Shown here: positions 1 to 8,035 of the stretch, piece after piece
Layout of the letters: every line of letters begins with the position of its first letter
Numbering within the stretch: position 1 is the first letter of the stretch
Assembly: GCA_963678925.1 (NCBI GenBank)
Contig: OY787533.1
Coordinates: forward strand, 1,984,001 to 2,048,000
Direction of reading: 5' to 3'
Length of the DNA: 64,000 bases
Origin: G963665925 sp963678925
GTDB taxonomy: Bacteria > Bacillota > Clostridia > Peptostreptococcales > Acidaminobacteraceae
Position numbers and translations under genes: made by a program
The notes under the pieces: model-generated
What the model saw: only the letters and a program-made list of their open reading frames with translations
Databases searched by the model: none
What the model was told of the DNA's origin: nothing

Positions 1-507
1 CTTCAAAAGCTGCGCCCTGCATTTAAAAAGGAGGGCACGGTCACTGCAGGCAATGCCTCCGGCATCAACGACGGCGCAGCAATGCTGGTTCTGGCTGACA
101 AGGATTATGCCCTTGAGCATGGACTTAACATACTTGCACAGGTAAAGGGGTACGGGTCTGCAGCCCTTGATCCTGCCATCATGGGGTACGGTCCTGTTCC
201 GGCAACACGCAGGGCTCTTGAAAAAGCTGGACTCAAGGCATCTGATCTAGGACTGGTTGAAGCCAATGAGGCATTTGCCGCACAGTCTATTGCAGTTGTA
301 AGGGATCTGGAGCTTGATGCCAGTCTTGTAAATGTCAACGGGGGAGCCATCGCACTTGGACACCCGATTGGCGCAAGCGGCGCAAGAATTTTGACGACCC
401 TGCTGCATGAAATGAAAAAGCGCGGGACACAGTACGGGCTGGCGACCTTATGCATAGGCGGCGGACAAGGTACTTCTGTCATTGTCGAGCGCTTTGACAG
501 GGCTTAA
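1..507 (+). CDS. Acetyl-CoA acetyltransferase (thiolase), C-terminal part
   Basis: The open frame enters from outside the window, so only the last 168 codons are present. Thiolases condense or cleave acetoacetyl-CoA/3-ketoacyl-CoA in the cytoplasm. The fragment holds the family's C-terminal hallmarks: NASGINDGAA, the NEAFA stretch, the catalytic-His segment GGAIALGHPIGASGARI and the second active-site Cys in LCIGGGQG. The nucleophilic Cys of the N-terminal half lies outside the window. An SDR-family reductase follows 43 bp downstream, a pairing typical of acetoacetyl-CoA/3-hydroxybutyryl-CoA metabolism. The 3-ketoacyl chain length preferred cannot be read from the fragment. Confidence 0.93.
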   Translation, partial: LQKLRPAFKKEGTVTAGNASGINDGAAMLVLADKDYALEHGLNILAQVKGYGSAALDPAIMGYGPVPATRRALEKAGLKASDLGLVEANEAFAAQSIAVVRDLELDASLVNVNGGAIALGHPIGASGARILTTLLHEMKKRGTQYGLATLCIGGGQGTSVIVERFDRA

Positions 508-550
508 TGCTATGTGTTTGGCAAATACGAGATCTTGAATGGAGGAGACT

Positions 551-1288
551 ATGAGACTTAAAGATAAGGTAGCAATTGTAACAGGCTCTGCACGTGGAAT
601 CGGGTTTGAAACGGCCAAGCGCTTTGCGGAAGAAGGCGCAGCTGTGGTCATTTGCGATTTGAACGAAGACGGCGTCCAGGCTGCAGTCAAGAGCATTGAG
701 AACGCAGGGGGCAAGGCCATGGGTATTTCAGTCAATGTGACGGACTCTGCACAGGTGGCGGCAGCTGTTGAGAAAACCCTGTCCGCATATGGCAGGCTGG
801 ATTGTCTTGTAAACAATGCGGGTATTACCGCAGACAACACCCTTGTCAAGATGTCTGAAGATGAATGGGACCGCGTGATTGATGTGAATCTCAAAGGGGT
901 CTATAATTTTGGACAGGCTGCAGCCAAGGCCATGGCTGATACAGGTGGTGTCATTCTGAATACCTCGAGTGTTGTCGGCGTATATGGCAACTTCGGGCAG
1001 ACAAATTACGCGGCGGCCAAGTGGGGTGTCATTGGAATGACGAAGACGTGGGCCAAAGAGCTTGGAAAGAAATCCATCCGTGTCAATGCCGTTGCACCAG
1101 GCTTCATACTGACGCCGATGACAGAAAAAATGCCGGACAAGGTTCTGGACATGATGAAAGGCAAGTCGCCGCTGCGCGATCTGGGAAGACCATCAGACAT
1201 TGCAAACGCATTTCTCTTCCTGGCTTCAGACGAAGCGCGATTTGTAACGGGCACAGTCCTCAGCGTGGATGGCGGTGTCGTCCTGTAA
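551..1288 (+). CDS. SDR-family 3-oxoacyl (acetoacetyl-CoA/ACP) reductase, FabG/PhaB-like
   Basis: A 245-residue classical short-chain dehydrogenase that probably reduces 3-ketoacyl thioesters with NAD(P)H. The sequence shows the TGSARGIG nucleotide-binding motif at residues 11-18, NNAG near residue 90, the catalytic Ser in NTSS, Tyr/Lys in NYAAAKWG, and the C-terminal VDGGVVL. The ATG at 551 is preferred over the in-frame ATG at 539, because GGAGG sits five bases upstream of 551 and would otherwise lie inside the gene. It follows the thiolase and ends at a hairpin terminator. FabG (ACP substrate) and PhaB (CoA substrate) cannot be separated by motif; the thiolase neighbour favours CoA. Confidence 0.88.
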   Translation: MRLKDKVAIVTGSARGIGFETAKRFAEEGAAVVICDLNEDGVQAAVKSIENAGGKAMGISVNVTDSAQVAAAVEKTLSAYGRLDCLVNNAGITADNTLVKMSEDEWDRVIDVNLKGVYNFGQAAAKAMADTGGVILNTSSVVGVYGNFGQTNYAAAKWGVIGMTKTWAKELGKKSIRVNAVAPGFILTPMTEKMPDKVLDMMKGKSPLRDLGRPSDIANAFLFLASDEARFVTGTVLSVDGGVVL

Positions 1289-1315
1289 AAGAAGACCTTT
1301 TCATGTAGAAAACTT

Positions 1316-1371
1316 AAGAAGCACCTCTTCACATGCTCTATATAGAAAGCTGTGAGGAGGTGCTTCTTCTT
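1316..1371 (+). terminator. Hairpin terminator after the thiolase-SDR genes
   Basis: Arms of 18 bp (1316-1333 and 1351-1368) with a single wobble pair close a 17-base loop and run into TTCTTCTTG. It lies 28 bp after the SDR stop codon. Confidence 0.75.
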
Positions 1372-1404
1372 GTGCAGTCTGCGCTTTGCAGTCTACACAG
1401 TGAT

Positions 1405-1442
1405 AAAGGTGCAGCCTTGGTCGGAGGACTGCACCTTTTGAA
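1405..1442. terminator. Second hairpin, probable terminator between convergent genes
   Basis: AAAGGTGCAG (1405-1414) pairs perfectly with CTGCACCTTT (1429-1438). It has A/T-rich flanks on both sides, so it can serve either strand between the convergent SDR and CoA-transferase genes. Confidence 0.55.
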
Positions 1443-1531
1443 ACAAATCGTGTAACAAGTTCAGGTCTTTGTTCGTGCCAGCCTAGGTGACAGGCACTGG
1501 ATCAATTGGTTCAGGTCGGTTGCTGCATGGT

Positions 1532-2860
1532 TTATCTGAGGTGCAGCGCCTCAGCTTCCTGTGCAAGAGCTTCCCTGAAATCAGGGTGTGCAATTGCGAT
1601 AAGTCTCTTTACACGTTCCTTGACACTCTGTCCGCGTAGCCAAGCCACACCGTATTCTGTGACAACATAGTCGACATCGTTTCTGGACAGGGAGACAACA
1701 GCTCCAGGTTTCAGGGTTGGGACAATTTTCGAAGCCGGTGTTTTGGCGCCGGCGTCATCGCGGACCATGGCCGTGGAGTAAAGCGCGATGATCGATTTGC
1801 CCTCAGGACAGATTTGTGCGCCAATAGCGGTATCTGCCTGGCCGCCGGTTCCAGAGAACTGTTGAACGCCAATGGATTCAGAGCAGCATTGTCCTGTCAG
1901 GTCCACTTCAATGGTCGTGTTGATGGAAACCATCTTATGGTTCTGTCCGACAACATAGGGATTGTTGGTCCAGTTGCCCTGTTTGAAAAGTATGGTCGGG
2001 TTGTTGTCTAGGAACTTGTAAAGCCTTTCTGAACCGAGTGCGAAGGTGCAGATGGATTTTCCCTTGTCCATGGACTTGTGGGTGTTGGTCACTGCGCCGC
2101 ATTCAATGAGGTCCACCATGCCATCGGTGAACATTTCCGTGTGGATCCCCAGATTCTTTTTTGATTTCAGGGCAGCTGCGACTGCGTTGGGAATACCGCC
2201 GATGCCCAGCTGAATGGTAGACCCGTCATCGATGAGGTCGGCGATGTATGCCCCGATTTTCTCATCCTTTTCGCTGAAAGGAACCTGAGGGAGTGCAGGG
2301 ACAGCGCGCGTGGTTTCAACAAGGGCATCCACCATGGAAATATGGATCTGGTTGTCGCCGAAGGTTCTTGGGTAGTTTTCATTGACCTCGACAATGATGA
2401 CCGCCTTCCCGGTTTCGATGAGCTGCATCTCGTAGGTATTGCCGATAGACAGGCTCAAATAGCCGTGGGCATCCATTGCAGAGCAGGTTGTCAGAAGGAC
2501 TGGCCTTCTGCCTTCAAGCGCGTCAAGACGCTTGTCCAGGGCGCGGTGCAGGTGCTGGGGCTGAAATGAAAGATGGCCTTTGCTGTGGTGCTTGCGAAGG
2601 TGTGGCGTGTAAAACCAGCTGTTCACTTCAATGGCATTTGCATAGGCAGGCTCCTCAACGAATTTGTACTGTCCCATGGGCAGGGTGTTTGAAAGCACGC
2701 AGTCTTCAACGCCCCTGTCCTTCAGGGTGTGCAGCTCGCTGAGAATATCGATGGGCTCACTACCGCCCAGTCCGCATACGAGAAAGTCACCTGTCTGAAT
2801 GAGATCAAGTGCTTGGGAAATATTTTTTTTCTTTGCATTGTACATATCTGTATAAGACAT
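1532..2860 (-). CDS. Acetyl-CoA hydrolase/transferase family CoA-transferase
   Basis: A 442-residue class I CoA-transferase of the acetyl-CoA hydrolase/4-hydroxybutyrate or butyrate CoA-transferase type. It moves CoA between acetyl-CoA and another carboxylate in the cytoplasm. The family signature GIGGIPNAV (219-227) is followed by HTEMFTDG, whose Glu242 is in the place of the catalytic glutamate that forms the glutamyl-CoA thioester. Also seen are FSGTGGQAD and the C-terminal VTEYGVAWLRGQS. The start was set at the ATG at 2860 because AGGAGG lies seven bases upstream; a longer frame to 2953 overlaps the upstream gene. It lies 23 bp behind the KAS III-like gene, in the same sigma54-dependent operon. 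The acyl acceptor is unknown. Confidence 0.88.
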   Translation of the reverse strand: MSYTDMYNAKKKNISQALDLIQTGDFLVCGLGGSEPIDILSELHTLKDRGVEDCVLSNTLPMGQYKFVEEPAYANAIEVNSWFYTPHLRKHHSKGHLSFQPQHLHRALDKRLDALEGRRPVLLTTCSAMDAHGYLSLSIGNTYEMQLIETGKAVIIVEVNENYPRTFGDNQIHISMVDALVETTRAVPALPQVPFSEKDEKIGAYIADLIDDGSTIQLGIGGIPNAVAAALKSKKNLGIHTEMFTDGMVDLIECGAVTNTHKSMDKGKSICTFALGSERLYKFLDNNPTILFKQGNWTNNPYVVGQNHKMVSINTTIEVDLTGQCCSESIGVQQFSGTGGQADTAIGAQICPEGKSIIALYSTAMVRDDAGAKTPASKIVPTLKPGAVVSLSRNDVDYVVTEYGVAWLRGQSVKERVKRLIAIAHPDFREALAQEAEALHLR

Positions 2861-2883
2861 GTTACATCCTCCTTTCTGTAGGT

Positions 2884-3930
2884 TTATGCCTTGCCCCATT
2901 TCACCATTGAGCAGGCAAAGGCATATCCGGTGCCTGCGCCAAGCAGTGCACATACATGACCATCCTTGATGACACCTTGGTCAAGACCATGTCTGATGGA
3001 CAGGAACTGGTCGATATGTCCGCAGTGGCCGTCGTCCTTGAGATAGATGGACTGGTCCTGTGAGAGTCCCAGGGTATCGATGATGGCGTTGTGGGCCTTT
3101 GGATTGATATGGGTGATGCCAATGAAGTCGATGTCGCTTCTGTCGAGCTGGGATTTTTCCAGAGCCTTGTCAACAGCCCCCACGAAGTTTGGCAGAGAAC
3201 GCTCTGCAAGACGCTTTTTCATGCCTTCAGGGTCTGGAAGATGAATGAGGCGTGCCTCCCGCAGTTTGTCTGGGTCAGCGGCGATTTCATCGGTAATCGG
3301 ATGCAGTGTGCCGCCCCATTTGCCAATAACGTCATCACAGAAGACATGATCTGTGATAATCCCTGTTTCAAGAATGATGTTCTCATCGTGTCCGCGCTTC
3401 AGAACGACTGCAAATCCTGCTGGCGACATATCGAACATGAAAGATTGGTTCCTGTCCTTATAGTCAATCAGGTAGGCGTTGGTATTGCCGCCTGTGAGCA
3501 GAACCGTCTCCAGGGAAGGATCGCTGTGCATCATGTCCTTGGCAACCTTGAGGGCAAGCGGGGTGCCTGCGCATCTGAATCCGAGATCCCATGCGAAGGC
3601 ATTGTCCGCACCCAGCTCGCTTTGAATTTTGATGGCGGCAGTCCAGCAGACGTATTCGCAGTACGTTTCGCCTGCAAATAGAATCATGTCCAGATTCTTG
3701 GGGTCAAGATCAAGCTTGCTGAGCAGCTTCTTCGAGGCCTTTGTCGCCATCATGGCAGAGTGGTCCTCTTTGCCGCCTACGTATTTTCTGTGGATGCCCA
3801 TTTTATCGCGCAGGATTTCGGGCGGGATGTTGACGAGCTTGGACAGTCCCTCCGAGTCAATGGTTTCCTCGGGCAGATAAATTTCAAAATCCATGATGCC
3901 TACTTTGAATGCGTTTGTATTATTTTTCAT
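2884..3930 (-). CDS. 3-oxoacyl-ACP synthase III-like (thiolase-fold) enzyme
   Basis: A 348-residue thiolase-fold protein related to KAS III/HMG-CoA synthase. The nucleophile is Cys120 in LGFRCAGTPLAL, the counterpart of the FabH active Cys, and His274 in GITHINPKAHN matches the FabH active His. Where FabH has Asn in GNTS, this protein reads GHCGH, so the third catalytic position is probably His302. AGGAGG lies eight bases before the chosen ATG. It is the first gene of an operon with a CoA-transferase, behind a -24/-12 promoter and divergent from a sensor-type sigma54 activator. That context points to a regulated catabolic carbon-carbon bond reaction on CoA thioesters, not to fatty acid synthesis. 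The exact reaction is unknown. Confidence 0.72.
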   Translation of the reverse strand: MKNNTNAFKVGIMDFEIYLPEETIDSEGLSKLVNIPPEILRDKMGIHRKYVGGKEDHSAMMATKASKKLLSKLDLDPKNLDMILFAGETYCEYVCWTAAIKIQSELGADNAFAWDLGFRCAGTPLALKVAKDMMHSDPSLETVLLTGGNTNAYLIDYKDRNQSFMFDMSPAGFAVVLKRGHDENIILETGIITDHVFCDDVIGKWGGTLHPITDEIAADPDKLREARLIHLPDPEGMKKRLAERSLPNFVGAVDKALEKSQLDRSDIDFIGITHINPKAHNAIIDTLGLSQDQSIYLKDDGHCGHIDQFLSIRHGLDQGVIKDGHVCALLGAGTGYAFACSMVKWGKA

Positions 3931-3960
3931 GGGTGAAACCTCCTTTTGGAATTTTCTTAG

Positions 3961-3976
3961 AGCAAATGCCTTGCCA
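3961..3976 (-). promoter_or_regulatory. Sigma54 (-24/-12) promoter for the KAS III-like/CoA-transferase operon
   Basis: Read on the minus strand the site is TGGCAAGGCATTTGCT, against the consensus TGGCAC-N5-TTGCW. GG and GC are separated by exactly ten bases. It lies 31 bp upstream of the start codon at 3930 and a sigma54 activator gene is divergent. Confidence 0.78.
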
Positions 3977-4099
3977 TGTTTTGAGGTCGGGAAAAGGGAG
4001 CATGGCGCTGAAAGCGTGATTCCAAGGCCTGCAGGATTTTCAAAAAAATAAGGGCCAGCCATTTGCTGCCTCTAATCGGAGGCTATGCCATGTACCATT

Positions 4100-4117
4100 T
4101 GAAACAGAGCTGTTACA
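4100..4117. promoter_or_regulatory. Upstream activator site, dyad TGWAAC-N6-GTTACA (copy 1)
   Basis: The 18-bp site TGAAACAGAGCTGTTACA is an inverted repeat with one mismatch per arm. It lies about 125 bp upstream of the -24/-12 promoter at 3961-3976, a usual distance for an enhancer-binding protein. The same dyad recurs before the symporter operon at 5783-5800. Binding by the adjacent activator is inferred. Confidence 0.65.
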
Positions 4118-4261
4118 GGTTCTCATAAATGTTGCACAAGGGCAGCTGGCAAAAAGTGTTTGTGCATAATTTTCAAAAAATTAATTACTTCCATTTTGAA
4201 AATACATGCTATAATGGCTTTAAATTCGGGAGGAAAGCGTATTCTTAGATTGGGGGAACCA

Positions 4262-5689
4262 ATGAGTCAGGAGAAAGATATCGTCGTTAAGGTACTTAAA
4301 GATCTGCCGGCATCTATATTTGACGACATTCCGCTACCCATTAACTGTGTAGATGAGAATGGTGTAATTGTCATTATGAATAAGGCGTTTATTGATTATT
4401 ATGGAGAGCCGTCATTCAAGTCTTTCATTGGAAAGAAGCTGAGCGCGTTTGACCATTCGACCCGCCTGCCAATCATTCTTGAAAATGGCATACCTGAAAT
4501 AGGCATGAAGCATCGTTTTGCAACAGGCAAGACTGTAACGGTCGACCGTATTCCCATTATGGATGGGAACAAGATCATTGGCGGAATCGGCATTATTGTA
4601 CCTGAGGATATTGAAAACATGCCTCAGGCGTCTCAAATCAGAAATTCAATCATTCAGGCAATTCGACCAGACTGGAAACCCACTTTTGAAACACGCAGCC
4701 TCCTAAACAATTCTCGCTACAGAATCGATGACATCATTTCAAAATCCAGTGTGATCAGACACTTTAAAAAGAGGGCGGAGTCCTTTGCAGCCATTGACCT
4801 GCCTGTGCTCATCAGTGGGGAGAGCGGTGTGGGCAAGGAACTCTTTGCACACAGCGTGCATCAGCTGAGTGACCGCGCCAATAAGCCCTTTATCAGCATC
4901 AACTGTTCAGCAATTCCAGAAACCCTGCTGGAGTCAGAGCTCTTCGGATATGAGAGCGGTGCCTTTACCGGTGCCTCAAAGGACGGGAAAAAGGGGAAAT
5001 TTGAAATGGCGCATGGAGGCACAATCTTTCTTGACGAGATTGGTGACCTGCCGCTGAAAATGCAGGCCAAGCTCCTGCGTGTTCTGCAGGAAAGCCAGAT
5101 TGAGAAAATTGGTAATCCCGAGACCATCGACATTGATGTCAGGGTTATTGCCGCCACCAATCACAACCTGCTGGAAAGCATCAAAAATCACGAATTCAGG
5201 TCAGACCTCTATTATCGTCTGAATGTCCTGAATTTGAACGTGCCACCCTTACGAGACCGAAAAGAGGACATCCCACTTCTGATTGAGCATTTCAGGTCCC
5301 TCTTCTTCCAAAAAACAGGCATTTATAAGAACATCAGCGAGGATGTATTTCAAATACTTGAAAACTACCACTGGCCGGGGAATGTGCGTGAGCTCAAGAA
5401 CATTGTCTTCCGTCTCATGGTCATTGCCGAGGGCGACACGGTTACACGGGATATCGTGCCAGATGAGATTATCAGTGAAATCATGACGGGAATCGCCGAA
5501 GGGATTGATGTAGAAGGCATAGAGAAACCCGATGTGACCCTTAATCACATCCTGAAAAACATCGAAGCCAAAGTGATACAGGACACCCTGGTCATCTGCG
5601 GACAGAACAAGTCGCGGGCGGCAGACATGCTGGGCATTCAGCGTATGACCCTGTATAGGAAGCTGAAGGAGCTTGGGCTTGAAGCATAA
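4262..5689 (+). CDS. Sigma54-dependent transcriptional activator with PAS sensor domain
   Basis: A 475-residue bacterial enhancer-binding protein. An N-terminal PAS-like domain (about residues 20-125) is followed by an AAA+ domain with Walker A GESGVGKE (near 186-193), the sigma54-contacting loop GAFTGA (near 233-238), Walker B TIFLDEIGDL, and a C-terminal Fis-type helix-turn-helix (KSRAADMLGIQRMTLYRKL). The PAS domain, not a phosphoreceiver, suggests direct sensing of a small ligand or redox state. The ATG at 4262 has GGGGG five bases upstream and is preferred to the earlier in-frame start at 4160. Two flanking operons both carry -24/-12 promoters and a shared dyad, so it probably controls both. 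Confidence 0.92.
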   Translation: MSQEKDIVVKVLKDLPASIFDDIPLPINCVDENGVIVIMNKAFIDYYGEPSFKSFIGKKLSAFDHSTRLPIILENGIPEIGMKHRFATGKTVTVDRIPIMDGNKIIGGIGIIVPEDIENMPQASQIRNSIIQAIRPDWKPTFETRSLLNNSRYRIDDIISKSSVIRHFKKRAESFAAIDLPVLISGESGVGKELFAHSVHQLSDRANKPFISINCSAIPETLLESELFGYESGAFTGASKDGKKGKFEMAHGGTIFLDEIGDLPLKMQAKLLRVLQESQIEKIGNPETIDIDVRVIAATNHNLLESIKNHEFRSDLYYRLNVLNLNVPPLRDRKEDIPLLIEHFRSLFFQKTGIYKNISEDVFQILENYHWPGNVRELKNIVFRLMVIAEGDTVTRDIVPDEIISEIMTGIAEGIDVEGIEKPDVTLNHILKNIEAKVIQDTLVICGQNKSRAADMLGIQRMTLYRKLKELGLEA

Positions 5690-5778
5690 GCGGGCCAGGA
5701 TTTAAGCAAAATCAGCCGTCAAGGTTAAGTCTCTTAAAATCGAATTTCAAACTGCAGCCCAGCTGCGTCAACTATGAG

Positions 5779-5815
5779 AATCTGTAACGTCCATGTTACA
5801 GATTTCTTTTTTTAT
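5779..5815 (+). terminator. Rho-independent terminator that also contains the activator dyad (copy 2)
   Basis: AATCTGTAAC (5779-5788) pairs perfectly with GTTACAGATT (5795-5804) over a six-base loop and is followed by a T-rich tract. The core TGTAAC-N6-GTTACA at 5783-5800 has the same arms and spacing as the site at 4100-4117. It lies about 130 bp upstream of the -24/-12 promoter at 5929. The element probably ends the regulator transcript and, as DNA, may bind the regulator. Confidence 0.75.
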
Positions 5816-5928
5816 ACAGGAGGAATTTGACCCCATAAAAGACTTCTGTATCTGGACTGAAAACTGGAATCCAGCAATTGCAAGGTGCATGGCCTGAAAG
5901 ATAATTTTTCATCCCGTTCATATCAAGT

Positions 5929-5944
5929 TGGCATATCAATTGCG
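5929..5944 (+). promoter_or_regulatory. Sigma54 (-24/-12) promoter for the symporter operon
   Basis: TGGCATATCAATTGCG matches TGGCAC-N5-TTGCW with correct GG-to-GC spacing. It is followed by GTTAT, as are the promoters at 18003 and 51748. It lies about 70 bp upstream of the first gene. Confidence 0.75.
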
Positions 5945-6014
5945 TTATAGAAGGGTGTATCAAAAGTTAAGGAGGGTTGGCACTGGTGCGGAACAACAAT
6001 ATGGAGGGATCGAA

Positions 6015-6485
6015 ATGAGTATTAAGAACAAGGAAACGGCTTTGATTGTAACGAGTACCTTGCTGTGGCTGTGCATCATGTTTTCAGGCTGGTACGGAAA
6101 GTGGTATCTGGGCATGTATCTGAGTCTCATTGTCATGTTCATCTACATGGTGATGGGGTCTGCAAAAGCAGGTGTGATCAGTAAAAAGCTGCTGCTGTAT
6201 CCGCTTGTTTCATGGCTGCTTGTCTGGTCGGCCGGATTTTACATGGCACAGAAATATGCGGTTCAATTTAGTGACGGTGTAGCGAATTTCACCATTATGG
6301 GCTTTCATCCATCCTTCGCATACATAGTCCTCTTTTACTGGATCGGTGGCATTCTCACCCTGACCCTGGGCCTGAACATCTACAAGGATGAGTGGCTATC
6401 AGACAGCGAGTGGGAGGCATTTAAGGACAAGGTTGCAAAGTTGGACGCAGTGGCACAGAAATCAATGGCGAGGGAGGAAGCGTAA
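6015..6485 (+). CDS. Small membrane protein, probable accessory subunit of the symporter
   Basis: A 156-residue protein with about four hydrophobic segments (near residues 8-28, 33-52, 60-80 and 100-122) and a charged C-terminal tail. The ATG at 6015 follows GGAGGG by six bases; the frame upstream is open but lacks such a site. Its stop codon overlaps the start of the sodium:solute symporter (TAATG), implying translational coupling. Other SSS transporters have short membrane partners (the YhdT-PanF type), which suggests a subunit or assembly role. No specific family could be assigned with certainty. Confidence 0.6.
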   Translation: MSIKNKETALIVTSTLLWLCIMFSGWYGKWYLGMYLSLIVMFIYMVMGSAKAGVISKKLLLYPLVSWLLVWSAGFYMAQKYAVQFSDGVANFTIMGFHPSFAYIVLFYWIGGILTLTLGLNIYKDEWLSDSEWEAFKDKVAKLDAVAQKSMAREEA

Positions 6486-8011
6486 TGAGTGGCATGACTA
6501 AAACAGTAATTCTGAGTTTTTCTCTACTGATGATCATTGTCTCATTTATGATTGGATGGTCACAGAAAAAGAAGGCAAGCGACGAGAAATCCTTTTTTGG
6601 TGGTACTGCGCTCTTTGGCCCCCTCACGGTGAGTTTGTCCACCGTTGCTGCGGTTGCCAGTGCCTTTGCGATTGTAGGTGTACCAGGTCTTATCTATTCA
6701 TTTGGAAATACAATGGCGCTTTGGATGCTGTCATCAGCAGCATTTGCAATGGCCTACATGATTATTGGCAAAAAGATTCGAGCCATGGCAGAGGTCGGCT
6801 CTGTAGCAAGTCTTGGAGATATTTCCGACCTGCGATTCAACAAGCATAAGGGCATTAAGGCCCTGCTTTCAATCATCATCTTCATTGGTGCCATTGCCTA
6901 TCTTGCCTCTCAGATCAGTGCGGTTTCGGCTCTCTTCGGACATCTTCTGGGCTGGGATCCCATGTTGGCAGGCTTTGTGATTTTCGGCATTCTGACCGCC
7001 TATACGGCACTGAGCGGTGAAGCCGGCGGCATATTGACCCAGGCCTTCCAAGGCTTTGTCATGGTTGCGGCAGGCGTTCTGATGATTATTATTTTCTTCA
7101 GCATGACAGGTGGCTTCAATAATGTTTATGAGGTTGTGTCAAAGGCGGGGACCATCACTGCAACCGTCGATGGCGCAGAGGTTTCAAAGGCAATGACCTC
7201 CAAGATGATGGACGGCTGGGGGATTCTTCCGGGTTCCATTGCCCTGACGTGGATGTTCATTCCAATCCTTGGCACAGTCGGCCAGCCATCTGTGCTCACG
7301 AGAATGTACGCACTTAAAAAGCCAGGAGACATGCCTAAGCTTGCCCTGTACAGCGCACTTGGACACATGGTTGTAGGTTTCTTTGCCATATGTATGGCAT
7401 ATGCGGCGCTTTACCTGGTGGGGACAGGGCAGATCGCACCCCTTGTAAAAGGCGACAATGCCATATTTGTGGTTGCGGACCACTCCGGACTGATTGCCCA
7501 GCTCCTTGTCTATTCGGCTATTCTAGCGGCCTCACTGTCGACAGCGAGCATGTTCCTGACACTTTCTGCAAATATCATTTCAAGGGATTTGCCGAGTGCC
7601 CTGGGCCTTCATCTTGAGACGAGAAAGCAGATTCAGATTTCTCGCGGCATGACGGTCGTTATTGGAATCTGTTCCATTCTGTTTGCAATTTCAAGTGGTG
7701 AAGCGGTAGCCATCCTTGGAACGTTTGGATGGGGCACGCTCATGAGCGCAAGTTTCCCAGTTTTCATCATTGGTCTGCTGTGGAAAGGCGCATCCTCCAA
7801 GGGCGTTTTTGCAGGACTGTTTTCAGCGGTCATTATGAATGTCGGCGCACTGATTATGAACCAGTCCGGATTTAAGTGGCCGGGCGGCATGCCTTGGTAT
7901 GTGAATGTCATTACCCTGGCGATTGCCATTACGGTTGGTGTTTCCCTGATGACAGGCAAGAACGCGCAGGAGGCGCTTGACCCGAAAGTTGAACTGGTTA
8001 TTGATTTGTAA
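6485..8011 (+). CDS. Sodium:solute symporter (SSS family)
   Basis: A 508-residue membrane protein with about 13 hydrophobic helices that probably imports an organic acid or related solute with sodium across the cytoplasmic membrane. Family-like features are an early helix with GPLTVSLSTVAAVASAF, GFVIFGILTAYTALSGEAGG and the long LAASLSTASMFLTLSANI segment. It overlaps the small membrane protein by one base and is followed 24 bp later by an iron-sulfur flavoprotein. The operon has a -24/-12 promoter and shares the dyad of the KAS III-like operon, so the imported compound is likely the substrate of those enzymes. The substrate cannot be named. Confidence 0.85.
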   Translation: MSGMTKTVILSFSLLMIIVSFMIGWSQKKKASDEKSFFGGTALFGPLTVSLSTVAAVASAFAIVGVPGLIYSFGNTMALWMLSSAAFAMAYMIIGKKIRAMAEVGSVASLGDISDLRFNKHKGIKALLSIIIFIGAIAYLASQISAVSALFGHLLGWDPMLAGFVIFGILTAYTALSGEAGGILTQAFQGFVMVAAGVLMIIIFFSMTGGFNNVYEVVSKAGTITATVDGAEVSKAMTSKMMDGWGILPGSIALTWMFIPILGTVGQPSVLTRMYALKKPGDMPKLALYSALGHMVVGFFAICMAYAALYLVGTGQIAPLVKGDNAIFVVADHSGLIAQLLVYSAILAASLSTASMFLTLSANIISRDLPSALGLHLETRKQIQISRGMTVVIGICSILFAISSGEAVAILGTFGWGTLMSASFPVFIIGLLWKGASSKGVFAGLFSAVIMNVGALIMNQSGFKWPGGMPWYVNVITLAIAITVGVSLMTGKNAQEALDPKVELVIDL

Positions 8012-8035
8012 GAGTGTGAGGAAAGTGGTGTAAAT

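Noticed and set aside
4148..4166. TGGCAAAAAGTGTTTGTGCA as a plus-strand sigma54 promoter of the activator
   Set aside because: The GG-to-GC spacing is 14 bases where ten are required.
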